DNA of 64,000 nucleotides from an uncultured Fidelibacterota bacterium (lineage in GTDB: Bacteria > Fidelibacterota > Marinisomatia > Marinisomatales > UBA1611). Each line of letters begins with the position of its first letter. Positions within the stretch are counted from its first letter, which is position 1. The stretch covers positions 1 to 64,000 of the forward strand of contig CAJWLO010000001.1 of assembly GCA_913043235.1 (NCBI GenBank), written 5' to 3'. The notes below the pieces were generated by a model. That model did not search any database and was not told where the DNA came from. It saw nothing but the letters and a program-made list of their open reading frames with translations. Positions 37,092-46,969 of this stretch are shown here, piece by piece. The translations under genes and the position numbers were made by a program.

Positions 37092-37841
37092 GTGGCCGGC
37101 CCAGATTTTTTAAAAACGCTATCACCCCAGCCAAAATGGTGGAGATATTTTCTTAGCTACGCATCTTTTTTATTGTGTTCAGCAACAGCTAAGATGAAAG
37201 TAACCGGGAAATGGAATTTACCTAAAAAGGGCCCCTATGTTATTGCCAGCAACCATTTTAGTTATTTCGACCCTCTTTATTTTACCTATGGCGCACAAAA
37301 ACCATTGAACTTTATTGCCGCTTCTGATCAAGAAGTAAAATGGTATTTTTTGTGGGCACCAATCATTTATGGATTGATTCCTGTAGATAGACAAGCACTA
37401 GCACCATCATCTATAAAGAAAGCAATACAGGTGCTAAGGCAGAAAGAGATTTTGTCTATATTTCCAGAAGGAATGCAAACTAGCCGAGCTTTACAGAAGC
37501 CAAAAAATGGAGCTATTTTTTTATCAACAGTTGGTAGAGCGCCAATTGTTCCCATGGCAATATATGGTGCGGAAACGGCTTGGGAAGACCTATTCCGAGG
37601 TGTTCGCCCAAGGGTAAGAATAAACATTGGTAAACCATTTGGACCTTTTGATGTTAAACGAACAAAGCAGGAAAAAACCAAAATGTTAGAAGACGCAGGT
37701 CACCAGCTTATGTGTAGAATTGCTGCTCTGCTGCCTACTATATACCATGGAGTTTTTTTGGGAGATCCTACTATTGACACTTATAAGCTTGAAAACGGGC
37801 TTGCACCAAAAGAAATTAAACAACGACCATTTAAAAAATAA
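37092..37841 (+). CDS. 1-acyl-sn-glycerol-3-phosphate acyltransferase family (PlsC-like)
   Basis: A lysophospholipid acyltransferase-type enzyme that would transfer an acyl chain to lysophosphatidate or a related acceptor at the inner membrane. The catalytic HX4D motif is NHFSYFD (H55, D60 from the chosen start). The substrate-binding FPEGMQTS motif (near 124) replaces the common FPEGTRS, and a later IVPMAIYGAE segment matches block IV. The start was set at GTG 37092 (250 residues) because the upstream in-frame ATG at 37044 lies in the ssb terminator. If that ATG is used, the protein gains 16 residues. The exact acceptor is unknown. Confidence 0.82.
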   Translation: MAGPDFLKTLSPQPKWWRYFLSYASFLLCSATAKMKVTGKWNLPKKGPYVIASNHFSYFDPLYFTYGAQKPLNFIAASDQEVKWYFLWAPIIYGLIPVDRQALAPSSIKKAIQVLRQKEILSIFPEGMQTSRALQKPKNGAIFLSTVGRAPIVPMAIYGAETAWEDLFRGVRPRVRINIGKPFGPFDVKRTKQEKTKMLEDAGHQLMCRIAALLPTIYHGVFLGDPTIDTYKLENGLAPKEIKQRPFKK

Positions 37842-37853
37842 GTGGAAGGCGAG

Positions 37854-38708
37854 TCATTTAACTGACTGGTTTTTCAAAATATAATATACGCCAAAAAGAA
37901 TCAGGGGTCCCCCAATCAAAGATGCTGATGGCATAGTTTCTTGGAAAATAATAAAACCAAAAAGGGAAGCCAAAACTGGCTCTCCTAAAACTACGGATGC
38001 CACCGCGGTGGAAGATATAAATCGCACAGCATAATTCAACAGGTTGTGTCCCAAGATTGAAGGAACCAGTCCTAAAAATAAAAACCAAGGAAGGTGCTCA
38101 CGTTCAAAATCAAAAAGAGAATCACCCATTAGTAAAACAACAATAAATATTGTGCCAGCTGCAATAAGAAATAAATGCCGGCTGTAAACAATTGTGTTGG
38201 TGTTTTTCCGGATTCTTTTGGCCTGAATCCAAGCCAGGGCCATGAAAAAAGAACTCAAAAGAGCCAGCCAGTTGCCGGATGTGTTTCCTGGATCTGTCAG
38301 ATCAGCATTTTGGATTATAACAGCCCCAGTGAGCGATAAAAGAAGACCCAGTATAATTGAAAGGTTCCAAGCTTTTCCCTGAATCCGCTCCATAAGAACT
38401 GTAAACACAGGAGCGACATTACCCAATAGCGTCGCATTGGCGATTGTTGTTAGCCCAACACCAGCAAAGAAACAGGCAAAATGACCCCCCAGAAACAAAC
38501 CTGCCAAAATGATATGAAACGTATTTTTTCTATTTAATTTTCCTGCGGGCCTTACGGCACTGTATCCCCAGAGCATGCCACTAGCGGTAAACATTCTCCA
38601 GAAAGCCATAACAACAGGAGGCACGACGGCTAGATGGCGAATTACAAGGGATGTGCTGCTGACAGAAAAAAGCGCTAGGGCCAGTACAAGGTACAGCCGA
38701 AACGGCAT
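37854..38708 (-). CDS. EamA/DMT-family transporter
   Basis: A 284-residue integral membrane protein with about ten hydrophobic helices arranged as two EamA repeats. Typical features are the repeated MAFWRMFTASGMLWG-type helix in the first half and the ASVVLGEPVLASLFGFIIFQE signature in the second half. Drug/metabolite transporters of this type export amino acids, nucleotide sugars or other small metabolites; the substrate cannot be told. It starts 4 bp after the M20 peptidase stop, so the two may be cotranscribed. It converges on the acyltransferase gene with only 12 bp between the stops. Confidence 0.88.
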   Translation of the reverse strand: MPFRLYLVLALALFSVSSTSLVIRHLAVVPPVVMAFWRMFTASGMLWGYSAVRPAGKLNRKNTFHIILAGLFLGGHFACFFAGVGLTTIANATLLGNVAPVFTVLMERIQGKAWNLSIILGLLLSLTGAVIIQNADLTDPGNTSGNWLALLSSFFMALAWIQAKRIRKNTNTIVYSRHLFLIAAGTIFIVVLLMGDSLFDFEREHLPWFLFLGLVPSILGHNLLNYAVRFISSTAVASVVLGEPVLASLFGFIIFQETMPSASLIGGPLILFGVYYILKNQSVK

Positions 38709-38712
38709 CCTG

Positions 38713-40107
38713 CTATAAGGGAAAATCGTTTAAGATGGAAGCAACACAAGCCGTAAGTTTTTTAGCATAAGGGATATGTAAAAATTCATTAGGCCCATGA
38801 GCGTTGGATCCAGGACCCAGGACACCGGTGATCACGAACTGCGCATCAGGAAACTGTTCTCCCAGCATTGCCATAAATGGAATTGTGCCTCCTTCACCAA
38901 TAGAACATGCCGGCGCCTTAAAGAATTTTTCTGAAGCGCTGTTCATGGATTTCGATAGCCATAGCGCTGTCTCTGGCGCATTCCACCCGGAAGCTAATTC
39001 ATCGAAATCTAGCAGAACCCGGGCACCGTAAGGAGGGTTTTTTGTCAAAACATTTTTTAACTCTTCCTTTGCTTTATCAGGATCCACTAAAGGAGGGATG
39101 CGGATGGATAATTGTAACTGAGAAAATGGCCGAAGCACATTTCCGGCGTTTTCTGATGGCGGTATGCCGTCTGCTCCAACGATAGAAAGAGCAGGTCTCC
39201 AAGTCCTACGCAACACCCCTTCAACATTGTTAATTGTAGATGGCTGCATGTTATCTATCCAAGGGAATTCATCAACCACCTCATTTCCAAGGATAGAGAC
39301 AAATTTTTCAGTTTCATTTTTTCTATAACCTGGGATATCTGTTTTTAAACCATTTATTAATATATCACCGGTGTTCTCATCTTCAATTCTGGAAAGAAGT
39401 TGTCTAGCAATCCTGAACGATGAAGGAACGTGTCCACTAGCGCCACCGGAGTGTACGCCCTCTGTAAGCACGTCAACACGCAATGAGCACCCGATAAGAC
39501 CCCGTAATGATGTGGTGGTCCAGAGCCTTTTATAGTCACCTGCGCCAGAATCCAGACAAACAACAAGATCTGGAGATCCTATAATATCTGAACAAAGACC
39601 CATGTAGTGGGGTAGATCTGGAGACCCGCTCTCTTCACTAAATTCAATTAGAATTAAAATTCTAGGCAAAAGAAGGCTGTCTTTGTTTAAAGATTTTATC
39701 GCGCATAAAGAAGCAAACAGCGCATATCCATCATCAGCGCCCCCTCGTCCGTAAAGCTTGTCATTTTTAATTACCGGTGTCCATGGACCAAGGTTGTTTT
39801 TCCATCCAGACATCTCTGGTTGTTTATCTAGGTGTCCATACATTAAGATGTTTCCAGGCCGATTTCCCGGAATATCTATTAGAATAACCGGGGTTCTTCC
39901 TTTTGTTTTTTTAACAATTAACTCACCATTTTCTGGCATGTTATTGTTCGCCCATTCTACGGCCAAGTTTAGTACGCGATCCATGTGGCCGTGGTTTTCC
40001 CAGTCAGGATCAAAACTGGGCGACTTATTGGGAATTTTTATATAATCAATAAGGGCAGGAATGATTTTTTCATCCCAGAATGAGTTTATATAATTTATTG
40101 ATGACAA
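38713..40107 (-). CDS. M20-family metallopeptidase (dipeptidase-like)
   Basis: A 464-residue zinc aminoacyl/dipeptidase-type hydrolase of the M20 family. Metal and catalytic residues are visible: GHLDKQP (H92, D94), the bridging Asp in GGADDGYAL (D125 or D126), the catalytic/metal pair in EFSEESGS (E158, E159), and the downstream GPGSNAHGPNEF segment with the last zinc His. The inserted dimerisation domain spans about 210-360. No signal peptide, so cytoplasmic. It may process small peptides whose products the adjacent EamA transporter handles, but that link is only positional. Confidence 0.88.
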   Translation of the reverse strand: MSSINYINSFWDEKIIPALIDYIKIPNKSPSFDPDWENHGHMDRVLNLAVEWANNNMPENGELIVKKTKGRTPVILIDIPGNRPGNILMYGHLDKQPEMSGWKNNLGPWTPVIKNDKLYGRGGADDGYALFASLCAIKSLNKDSLLLPRILILIEFSEESGSPDLPHYMGLCSDIIGSPDLVVCLDSGAGDYKRLWTTTSLRGLIGCSLRVDVLTEGVHSGGASGHVPSSFRIARQLLSRIEDENTGDILINGLKTDIPGYRKNETEKFVSILGNEVVDEFPWIDNMQPSTINNVEGVLRRTWRPALSIVGADGIPPSENAGNVLRPFSQLQLSIRIPPLVDPDKAKEELKNVLTKNPPYGARVLLDFDELASGWNAPETALWLSKSMNSASEKFFKAPACSIGEGGTIPFMAMLGEQFPDAQFVITGVLGPGSNAHGPNEFLHIPYAKKLTACVASILNDFPL

Positions 40108-40209
40108 TGAATTTTTTGGAAATTTGTGTAAGAAATTTACGAGTGAATTTAGTTTAATATTTTGTAGATTGTTCAGCTAGCAAATAAAAAAACAAGTTTG
40201 GGTTGTCCA

Positions 40210-42807
40210 ATGAAAAATCTTATAAAACTATTTTCATTTTCATTTTTATTTATAAAGTCTCAGACTATTTCACTTGATCCCGATTCAATATATATTGCTA
40301 TGTTCCCTGGAGACACGACCTTAGAGACATTCACAATTTTTAATACAGGCGCTGACACATTGGAAGTGAACATTGCCCCAAAGAACTGTGGTGATTATAC
40401 AATCTTTGAGCTCCCCTATAGTCATTCTGGAACAACGCTTGGTAAGCCAGACGATTGGCCCGTTAATAATGGAAACTCAGCCGGCCCAGATAACGCCTAT
40501 TTTTTAGATGTAATTACACCAATGTCTTTAGACATAACGCTGTGCTCACCGGAAACCAATTACGATGCCAGGCTTGAAATATTTACTGTCGATTATGAGT
40601 GTGTACCAACAGCAACTGGACACTCTAACGATGATGACCCAGGATGTGAAGACTTTGATTCAGCAGCTGCTGTGTTCCCGCCAAGCGGGATTTGGGATGT
40701 ATATCTTGAAACAGGGGAATATATTATTGTTGTTGATGGGTTCACCCCCAGTGAAACATCTCCACCTGGGTCTGGGGAATATAAGATATCTGTTCAAGAG
40801 AGTTCAGGTTCTCGAACGCTTACCAGCTTTAACTATCAAGATCGCTTAGATGATCAGATTGAATACTATAAAAGGGTTGGTAAAAATATCAACGATGTAT
40901 ACACGAGAAACATCATCGAAAATAACACAACAAATAACAATGAACGCAGTTCTAGGGATTTGGTAAATGAATGGATAACGATAAGCCCAGTAGACACAAT
41001 AATATTGCCCGATTCTTCGCAGGAGATATCTATATATATAGAAGTAGCTGGAGATGATTCAGGTGGTGTTTATAGATACCCATTAGCTGTGTTTTCAAAC
41101 GATACTATCAATCCGTTAATTATCCTTGAAATGGAACTATCTGTACCGGACATTTTTCCTCCAGGTGTGCCGAGAAACATAATTACTTCAATAAATACTC
41201 GGGATATATTTTTATCTTGGAATCCAGTAGCCGGGCAGCCTGTTATGTATAAAATATATCGAGGCATAGATGGGTCGAGCTTCTCATTGATTGATAGTGT
41301 TTCTGGCCAACCTCCCGAAGCGCAGTATTTTGATTTTATGGTACAGGCGGAACAGGTTTATTTTTATCAATTGTCTTCTGTTGATAGCAGTGGTAACGAA
41401 AGCGCGAGATCTTCTATTGTGAATGCAATAATAAAAAACAGTGTATTAATCACAGAGATTATGAATAACCCAGGCTCTACGTCAGATGAAGATGGAGAGT
41501 GGTTTGAAATCTATAATGATGGAACAACTATAATTTCTTTTATGGGGTGGACGTTATCGAGCAACAACGCTGAACAATATACATTTACAGAAGAACTTGT
41601 TATCTTACCGGGAGAATATATGGTATTGGGGGTTAACAGTGATTCTAGCAGCAATGGAGGAATTCATATCTCTCACCAGTATAATAATATTACTCTTGAG
41701 GATACCAGCGACGTGCTTCTTCTTATTGATAATATAGGAATAACACATGATAGCGTAGGCTGGGATAACGGGATTACGTTTCCGCAGGGCGAAGGAGCAT
41801 CAATGTCTTTGTTGGGGCTGGGTCTCGATAATAGCGTTGGATCTAATTGGGCGCTTTCCGATCTTCCGATTGGCAATGGAGACTTTGGGTCTCCAGGGGG
41901 TCCAAACTACTATAGCTCAATAATGTTTAATCAAGACAGTTTATTCTTTAGCTCTACAGGGTTAGGCGCTTCTATGATGCAGCAAATAACAGTTTTTAAT
42001 TCTGGAAACTCTGCGCTTCAGATAGATACCGTGGTTTCTGATAACAGCAATTTTTCTGTTTTATATCCAGACACTTCTTTTATGACGGTTTCATATATAG
42101 ATGTTTGGTTTAACCCGTCTATTTCGGGACAAATAAACGGCTCAATAAATGTTTTTTCGAATTCATATGATAATCCAGAAAAGAACGTTCAGGTTTTTGG
42201 GTTTGGTTATGTTGATAGCCTAGCACCATCGGTGCCGGTAGGATTTTCCGGCGTATTTTCCGATAGCACCGCGCTCTTTACATGGAGCGAAAACCCGGAA
42301 GACGACATAGGGTATTATGTGATAGATAAATCAAGTGAAATAGATTTTATTGAAAATGAGTACACCAGATTTATAAGTATCAACACATGGTTTGTTGATT
42401 CAACTTATACTATTGGTGAGTCAGCATACTATCGCCTGTGTGCTGTGGACCACGTGGGAAACAGCGGTGATTTTTCGGAAACTATACAGATAACAATTTT
42501 AACATCGGAAAGTAATCTCATGGTTCCTAGTCAATATGCTCTACATCAGAATTTTCCCAACCCTTTTAATCCAGCTACAACAATCCAGTACGAGATAAAA
42601 GATGCAGGAGATGTTACAATTGAAATATTTAGCGTTTTAGGTAAGAGGGTGAAAAGATATATAAACCTTAGTCATCCAGCAGGATATTATTCTATGAAAT
42701 GGATGGGAAAAAATGAACAAAATAACTATGTTGGCGCGGGGATCTATTTTTATTCACTAACAGTTAATGGTTATACAAAAACTAGAAAAATGGTTTTATT
42801 AAAATAG
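40210..42807 (+). CDS. Secreted lamin-tail-domain protein with C-terminal sorting domain
   Basis: A secreted protein of 865 residues if translation begins at ATG 40210 (MKNLIKLFSFSFLFIKSQ, a signal peptide). An in-frame TTG at 40198 is less likely. In order: an ASH/choice-of-anchor-like strand region; a PPC-like segment with YDARLEIFTVDYEC (about 110-190); a fibronectin-III-like unit (about 320-400); a lamin-tail domain (about 410-560, ITEIMNNPGSTSDEDGEWFEI); a choice-of-anchor-D-like domain (about 575-670); another FnIII-like unit; and a C-terminal sorting domain (HQNFPNPFNP through TRKMVLLK). The architecture echoes parts of the giant protein near dnaA. The function is unknown; surface attachment is likely. 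Confidence 0.8.
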   Translation: MKNLIKLFSFSFLFIKSQTISLDPDSIYIAMFPGDTTLETFTIFNTGADTLEVNIAPKNCGDYTIFELPYSHSGTTLGKPDDWPVNNGNSAGPDNAYFLDVITPMSLDITLCSPETNYDARLEIFTVDYECVPTATGHSNDDDPGCEDFDSAAAVFPPSGIWDVYLETGEYIIVVDGFTPSETSPPGSGEYKISVQESSGSRTLTSFNYQDRLDDQIEYYKRVGKNINDVYTRNIIENNTTNNNERSSRDLVNEWITISPVDTIILPDSSQEISIYIEVAGDDSGGVYRYPLAVFSNDTINPLIILEMELSVPDIFPPGVPRNIITSINTRDIFLSWNPVAGQPVMYKIYRGIDGSSFSLIDSVSGQPPEAQYFDFMVQAEQVYFYQLSSVDSSGNESARSSIVNAIIKNSVLITEIMNNPGSTSDEDGEWFEIYNDGTTIISFMGWTLSSNNAEQYTFTEELVILPGEYMVLGVNSDSSSNGGIHISHQYNNITLEDTSDVLLLIDNIGITHDSVGWDNGITFPQGEGASMSLLGLGLDNSVGSNWALSDLPIGNGDFGSPGGPNYYSSIMFNQDSLFFSSTGLGASMMQQITVFNSGNSALQIDTVVSDNSNFSVLYPDTSFMTVSYIDVWFNPSISGQINGSINVFSNSYDNPEKNVQVFGFGYVDSLAPSVPVGFSGVFSDSTALFTWSENPEDDIGYYVIDKSSEIDFIENEYTRFISINTWFVDSTYTIGESAYYRLCAVDHVGNSGDFSETIQITILTSESNLMVPSQYALHQNFPNPFNPATTIQYEIKDAGDVTIEIFSVLGKRVKRYINLSHPAGYYSMKWMGKNEQNNYVGAGIYFYSLTVNGYTKTRKMVLLK

Positions 42808-42824
42808 ATTTATTTATCTATTTT
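42801..42824. terminator. Bidirectional terminator between convergent genes
   Basis: AAAATAGAT and ATCTATTTT form a perfect 9-bp stem with a 6-base loop, overlapping the stop codon of the secreted protein gene. T-rich tracts on both strands fit termination of both the plus-strand gene and the opposing methyltransferase gene. Confidence 0.55.
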
Positions 42825-42831
42825 ATATTTT

Positions 42832-43638
42832 TCAAGTTGGTTTTTGAAGCATCGCGCTGATATATACCAAAGATCGATCCACAAAAGATTCATATGTTTT
42901 GCTACCCTGTACTCCAGCATAGGATTCAAACACATCTTGGATAACCCAGGGAACCTTTTTACTTATGGCCTTTTTTCGAATGTCAGACATTTTTTCTAGA
43001 GCCAAGATAACATTATCAGTAATATCGTTTTTTTCCAGAAGGTCTAGACCGGAATTGTCGAACTGATTATTCAATAGGTCCAGTTTTTCTGCGGCCCTCA
43101 GGTCGCAGAAAAGAAAATAACCGCCAGGCCTTAGGACCCGCTTTACTTCCGATAAAAAACCATCCATATATCCATAGCAGTGTGAAGATTCTACGTTAAT
43201 AACAACATCCATCGATTTATCTTCAGATGGTATGTTCTCTGAGTCTCCAACAACAAAACTAAGATTGTTTTCTTGGTAAAGCGTCTCACAAAGTTCAACA
43301 GCCGTGGCGGAAATATCAATACCGGTCACATGATTCGGAAAAAAGTAGCGGGCAATATAAGACGCCCCACCGCCGCGTCCGGACCCCACTTCTAATACCT
43401 TTTTTCCATCAAGGTCAACCTGAGATGCAACATGGTGGTAAAGGTGTATTGGGTAGCGCTCCACTTCATCCGGGGTATCTAGATCCAGATGTAGATTTTC
43501 TGAGAAAAAACCAAAATTCATACATTTGAAATCTGGGTTAGGAGCAATATGAGGAAAAAGAGAATACCATCTTTTCCAGAACCATTTTTTTGTAGATGGT
43601 GAGTACTGAATGAACCACACAAGAAACTTTAGTATCAT
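42832..43638 (-). CDS. SAM-dependent methyltransferase
   Basis: A 268-residue class I methyltransferase. The SAM-binding motif I is VLEVGSGRGG (residues 81-90), followed by an acidic residue in GIDISATAVE, a post-I VVGDSENIP and motif III RVLRPGGYFLF. The preceding MNFGFFSENLHLDLDTPDE and YPIHLYHHVA segments resemble the phthiotriol/sterol-type small-molecule methyltransferases. A hydrophobic N-terminus (ILKFLVWFI) could place it at the membrane. The substrate is unknown; a lipid or quinone-like acceptor is plausible. It is 67 bp after the thiamine-diphosphate enzyme gene on the same strand. Confidence 0.82.
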   Translation of the reverse strand: MILKFLVWFIQYSPSTKKWFWKRWYSLFPHIAPNPDFKCMNFGFFSENLHLDLDTPDEVERYPIHLYHHVASQVDLDGKKVLEVGSGRGGGASYIARYFFPNHVTGIDISATAVELCETLYQENNLSFVVGDSENIPSEDKSMDVVINVESSHCYGYMDGFLSEVKRVLRPGGYFLFCDLRAAEKLDLLNNQFDNSGLDLLEKNDITDNVILALEKMSDIRKKAISKKVPWVIQDVFESYAGVQGSKTYESFVDRSLVYISAMLQKPT

Positions 43639-43705
43639 TTAAGAAATTAACCTGAAGATTATATTTGTCAAAATAGTTAAGAACATGGCGCTCACCGTAA
43701 TGATG

Positions 43706-45424
43706 CTATATGGAAATAGAGCCTTTTCGAAACTCTGTCTTTCCGATTCGTGCATTTACCACAACAGGCCGACCATCAAGAGCAGATTTTTTCGCACGGC
43801 TTAGTACAACTTGGATTTGATCTTCGCTCTCAATGATATAACCATCCCCGCCCAGCCCTTCAATAGCTTTATGGTATTTCGTTGCTGCTAGCTCAGTTCC
43901 AATAGGGTCATTTAAAAATGCTACCTGGTCTCTAGCGATCTGGCTCCAGCATGAATCATTTCCGATCACAGCAACAACGGGTATGTTGTAACGGGTAAAG
44001 GTGTCAAACTCCATCATACTGAAACCGAAAGCTCCATCACCAAACACAGCCCAAATTAGTGAGCCAGGATTGGTGAAATGAGCACCAAGTATAAAACCAG
44101 CCCCAACACCCAGTGTGCCGAACACACCAGGATCCAGCCATCCCGTGAGTGAGCGTGGTCGCAACACATAGGATGATGTAGCAACAAAATCACCACCGTC
44201 AGCCACAATAATATCTCCATCTCTTAGTTCTTGGTCTATCAAAGAGCAAAGCTTAATTGGATTAACAAAATCGGTCTGCTCACTGCTTTGATGGGTAATT
44301 TCAGCTGTTCTTTCCAAGTCTCTTTTACGTAAAATATTATGCCAGTCTTGCCAATTTCCGACAGTTACATTTTGACCTAATTCAATTAGAAATGAACAAG
44401 GATCTGAAACAATTCCTATGGTGGGCCGGTGATTCAAAGATAAATCTTTTCGACTGAGATTAATTGCAACAGTTTTGGATAGATGATTAATGTGTCTGCC
44501 ATAATCCAGGCGGAAGTCACATGGAACACCCGCCAGGATAACCAGGTCAGTATCTTTTAATGCGCGTTTTCTCATGTGTCTGTAAACAGGAAGCCCGGTT
44601 TTTGACAGGATGCCTCTGGCGGTACCAGAGACAAATACAGGCAATCCCAAGGTTTCTATATTTTTTACTAATTCTTCACCTTTGTCAGGGACAAGCATAG
44701 CTTGGCTGCCAATGAGCAGTAGGGGTTTACGGGAAGATTGAATCATATTTAACACTTTGTTTAAATAAATAGAAGGTGGTTTTGGCTTTGCAGGGGTTGA
44801 TGTTTTTATATAGGGTCTATCTTTACTTTTAAACAGTTGGTTTACATTCCAATTAAGATATCCCGCCATCCACCAGGGCATGGATTTACCATCCGCTTTC
44901 AATCCATACCACTCCCTTACAATGGGTTCTGGATAAAGCAAGTCGACCGGAAGCTCTAAATAGACAGGCCCTGGAACCCCGGATGTGGCAATGGAAATAA
45001 GTGTTTCAAGGGTTGGTTGAATTTTTCGTACCCGCTTAATTGATCTAGAGTGTTTGGTCACGGATTTTGTTAGCGAGATGTGATCTATGTCTTGCAAGCT
45101 GCCTCGATCTTTTAATACAGTAGCAGTAGCACCCCCCAATATTAATACAGGAGTTTGGGCCAACTGAGCATTCTTTATTGCTGTAATGGTGTTGGTGAGC
45201 CCAGGGCCTGCTGTTACCACAGCGACCCCAAATTTACCGGAAAGTCTTGATACCGCATCCGCTGCGAATACAGCTGTGGCCTCATGGCGAACACCAATTA
45301 CTTGAATCCCTCTTTTTTTACAGGCGGTTAAAATGGGTGATATATGACCGCCACAGAGTGTAAACACCCACTTAATATCGTGCCGGTGTAGAACACTGGC
45401 AACCAGGTCGCCACCATGTTTCAT
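43706..45424 (-). CDS. Thiamine-diphosphate enzyme, 2-hydroxyacyl-CoA lyase 2 / ILVBL type
   Basis: A 572-residue ThDP-dependent enzyme of the acetolactate-synthase superfamily. The N-terminal PYR domain has [11 protein letters not shown] and the catalytic Glu E48 in [35 protein letters not shown] follows. The central domain spans about 200-340. The PP domain carries the ThDP motif from GDGAFGF through GND (about 465-495). The GGHISP start and the [13 protein letters not shown] region resemble animal ILVBL/HACL2 more than biosynthetic IlvB. Cleavage of 2-hydroxyacyl-CoA is therefore a reasonable inference. No regulatory IlvN gene is adjacent. Confidence 0.8.
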   Translation of the reverse strand: MKHGGDLVASVLHRHDIKWVFTLCGGHISPILTACKKRGIQVIGVRHEATAVFAADAVSRLSGKFGVAVVTAGPGLTNTITAIKNAQLAQTPVLILGGATATVLKDRGSLQDIDHISLTKSVTKHSRSIKRVRKIQPTLETLISIATSGVPGPVYLELPVDLLYPEPIVREWYGLKADGKSMPWWMAGYLNWNVNQLFKSKDRPYIKTSTPAKPKPPSIYLNKVLNMIQSSRKPLLLIGSQAMLVPDKGEELVKNIETLGLPVFVSGTARGILSKTGLPVYRHMRKRALKDTDLVILAGVPCDFRLDYGRHINHLSKTVAINLSRKDLSLNHRPTIGIVSDPCSFLIELGQNVTVGNWQDWHNILRKRDLERTAEITHQSSEQTDFVNPIKLCSLIDQELRDGDIIVADGGDFVATSSYVLRPRSLTGWLDPGVFGTLGVGAGFILGAHFTNPGSLIWAVFGDGAFGFSMMEFDTFTRYNIPVVAVIGNDSCWSQIARDQVAFLNDPIGTELAATKYHKAIEGLGGDGYIIESEDQIQVVLSRAKKSALDGRPVVVNARIGKTEFRKGSISI

Positions 45425-45434
45425 AAATCAAACT

Positions 45435-46493
45435 TTATTGTTGTTTTCTATAATAAGAACGAACAGGAGACTCCAGAAATGTACTTATCCACTGAGCGCC
45501 TTCAATGTTTGCGAATGCAATTTTTATGATTGTAGTTATAGGGACGCAAAGAATCATTCCAATGGGGCCGAACATCCATCCCCAAAAAATTAACGATATA
45601 AAAACAACCAAGGTGGAAAGGCCCATGCCATTACCCATAATACGCGGCTCTAAAAAATTGCCAAACAAATTATTAAAAATAAAATAACCAAACCCAACAA
45701 TAAGCATCATAAAGACATCATACTGTATTAGAGCCATTAGCACAGGAGGAATGCCAGCAATGTTGGACCCTATAGTGGGTATGTAGTTAAGCAGAAAAGT
45801 TAAAAATCCCCACAGGAAAGGATATTTTACACCAAGGATAAGAAGCCAAACAGTAGCAACAGATCCTGTAGCAACGCTTATTGCAGTTTTGATCAACATG
45901 TACCGTTTTACTGTGTTGGTAAACGATGCAATCTGCGTAGTACGATCATCAGTAGCGCCAAAAAGAGTAACAATTTTTTCTTTAAATAATTTTGCTTCCA
46001 TCAGCATAAAAACAACCATTATAATGATAAGCAGAGCATTGGTGAGGATAGTTCCTAGTCCGGCTAAAACACCGGATGTTAAAGACACAACAGCCCCAGG
46101 GTCAAACTGCTCTAAAAGAATCTGACCAGAAACGTCAACACCTTTTTCTTGTAAAAAATTGAAAAAACCTTCAGCATATTTTTCCAAAAGAACTTGATAT
46201 TGGGGGAAATTATTGGAGAATTGATTTAAAGACGTTCCCAACAGGCTGGTAATTCCAAACCCAAAAGCAACCATTAACAAAAAAATTAAAAAAATAGAAA
46301 ACCCCCGGGGAATACGTTTTTTTTGTAAGAAACTAACGAGCGGATTACTAATTATTGCAATAAAAATAGCTAGCAAAAAAGGAATTAAGATATCTTGTGC
46401 AGCGCGCATACCTGCCACAACAACAACAAAAGCTGCGGAAGTAAAAAGAATTTGTTGGGCCCGACTTGTTCGTTTGTTTAATGGTGTATCCAT
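45435..46493 (-). CDS. AI-2E family transporter
   Basis: A polytopic membrane protein of the AI-2 exporter/PerM family, 352 residues from ATG 46493 (MDTPLNKRTSRAQQILF); an in-frame TTG 23 codons upstream is less likely. It shows the family pattern: an N-terminal pair of helices (AGMRAAQDILIPFLLAIFIAI), an amphipathic periplasmic-type stretch (about 85-155), and a C-terminal helical core with GFLTFLLNYIPTIGSNIAGIPP and LEPRIMGNGMGLSTLVVFISLI. Members export autoinducer 2 or act in sodium/proton exchange; the substrate here is unknown. It lies 10 bp upstream of the thiamine-diphosphate enzyme gene. Confidence 0.87.
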   Translation of the reverse strand: MDTPLNKRTSRAQQILFTSAAFVVVVAGMRAAQDILIPFLLAIFIAIISNPLVSFLQKKRIPRGFSIFLIFLLMVAFGFGITSLLGTSLNQFSNNFPQYQVLLEKYAEGFFNFLQEKGVDVSGQILLEQFDPGAVVSLTSGVLAGLGTILTNALLIIIMVVFMLMEAKLFKEKIVTLFGATDDRTTQIASFTNTVKRYMLIKTAISVATGSVATVWLLILGVKYPFLWGFLTFLLNYIPTIGSNIAGIPPVLMALIQYDVFMMLIVGFGYFIFNNLFGNFLEPRIMGNGMGLSTLVVFISLIFWGWMFGPIGMILCVPITTIIKIAFANIEGAQWISTFLESPVRSYYRKQQ

Positions 46494-46645
46494 ATAGTTG
46501 ATTTTAGCGCCATTATATAAAGGAAAGGAATGCTTATGGTAATAATTCCAATAATGGGCCAATACATTTAATTTAGCTCAATTTATTTTGAGAAATTTTA
46601 TTGATACTCAGGTTATTTTAATAATTCTGAAACGGAGGTAAGCAC

Positions 46646-46837
46646 ATGAATAACTATAGGATTCTTAAAAATGGAGAAAAAGCTCAGGAGCTGGAAACAG
46701 CCATGGAAATTATAATAAAAACCAAGTGCCCAACGAAGTGGATTGTTGAGGATTTGGAAACAGGGCAGAGGTATCGGGCAAATGGAAATAAGGAAATTGG
46801 TAAAATGTTCACACCTATCGATAATAACAATAAATAA
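46646..46837 (+). CDS. Small uncharacterised protein (63 aa)
   Basis: A 63-residue protein, MNNYRILKNGEKAQELETAM at the start and WIVEDLETGQRYRANG in the second half. It has no signal peptide, membrane segment or recognised domain. It is supported as a gene by a strong Shine-Dalgarno sequence (GGAGGT, 8-9 bases upstream), coding-like composition and placement in a non-coding gap. A small alpha/beta fold is possible. It is divergent from the AI-2E gene and precedes the lyase gene by 132 bp. The function is not recognised. Confidence 0.65.
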   Translation: MNNYRILKNGEKAQELETAMEIIIKTKCPTKWIVEDLETGQRYRANGNKEIGKMFTPIDNNNK

Positions 46838-46969
46838 AAAAGCCTGAAGCGTTGTTTATCTGTAAATATTTTAATTGATGTATATAATTACCCTTGGGTT
46901 AATATTAAGTATAGACCCAAAAACCATTTATAGCGGAAGATTTCATATAAATAATAGTAAATCATAGCA

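Noticed and set aside
40198-40209. TTG start four codons before the lamin-tail protein ATG
   Set aside because: The ATG at 40210 begins directly with a standard signal peptide; the TTG has no better upstream signal.
46494-46562. TTG start adding 23 residues to the AI-2E transporter
   Set aside because: The added segment is not family-like and the ATG at 46493 gives a normal N-terminus.
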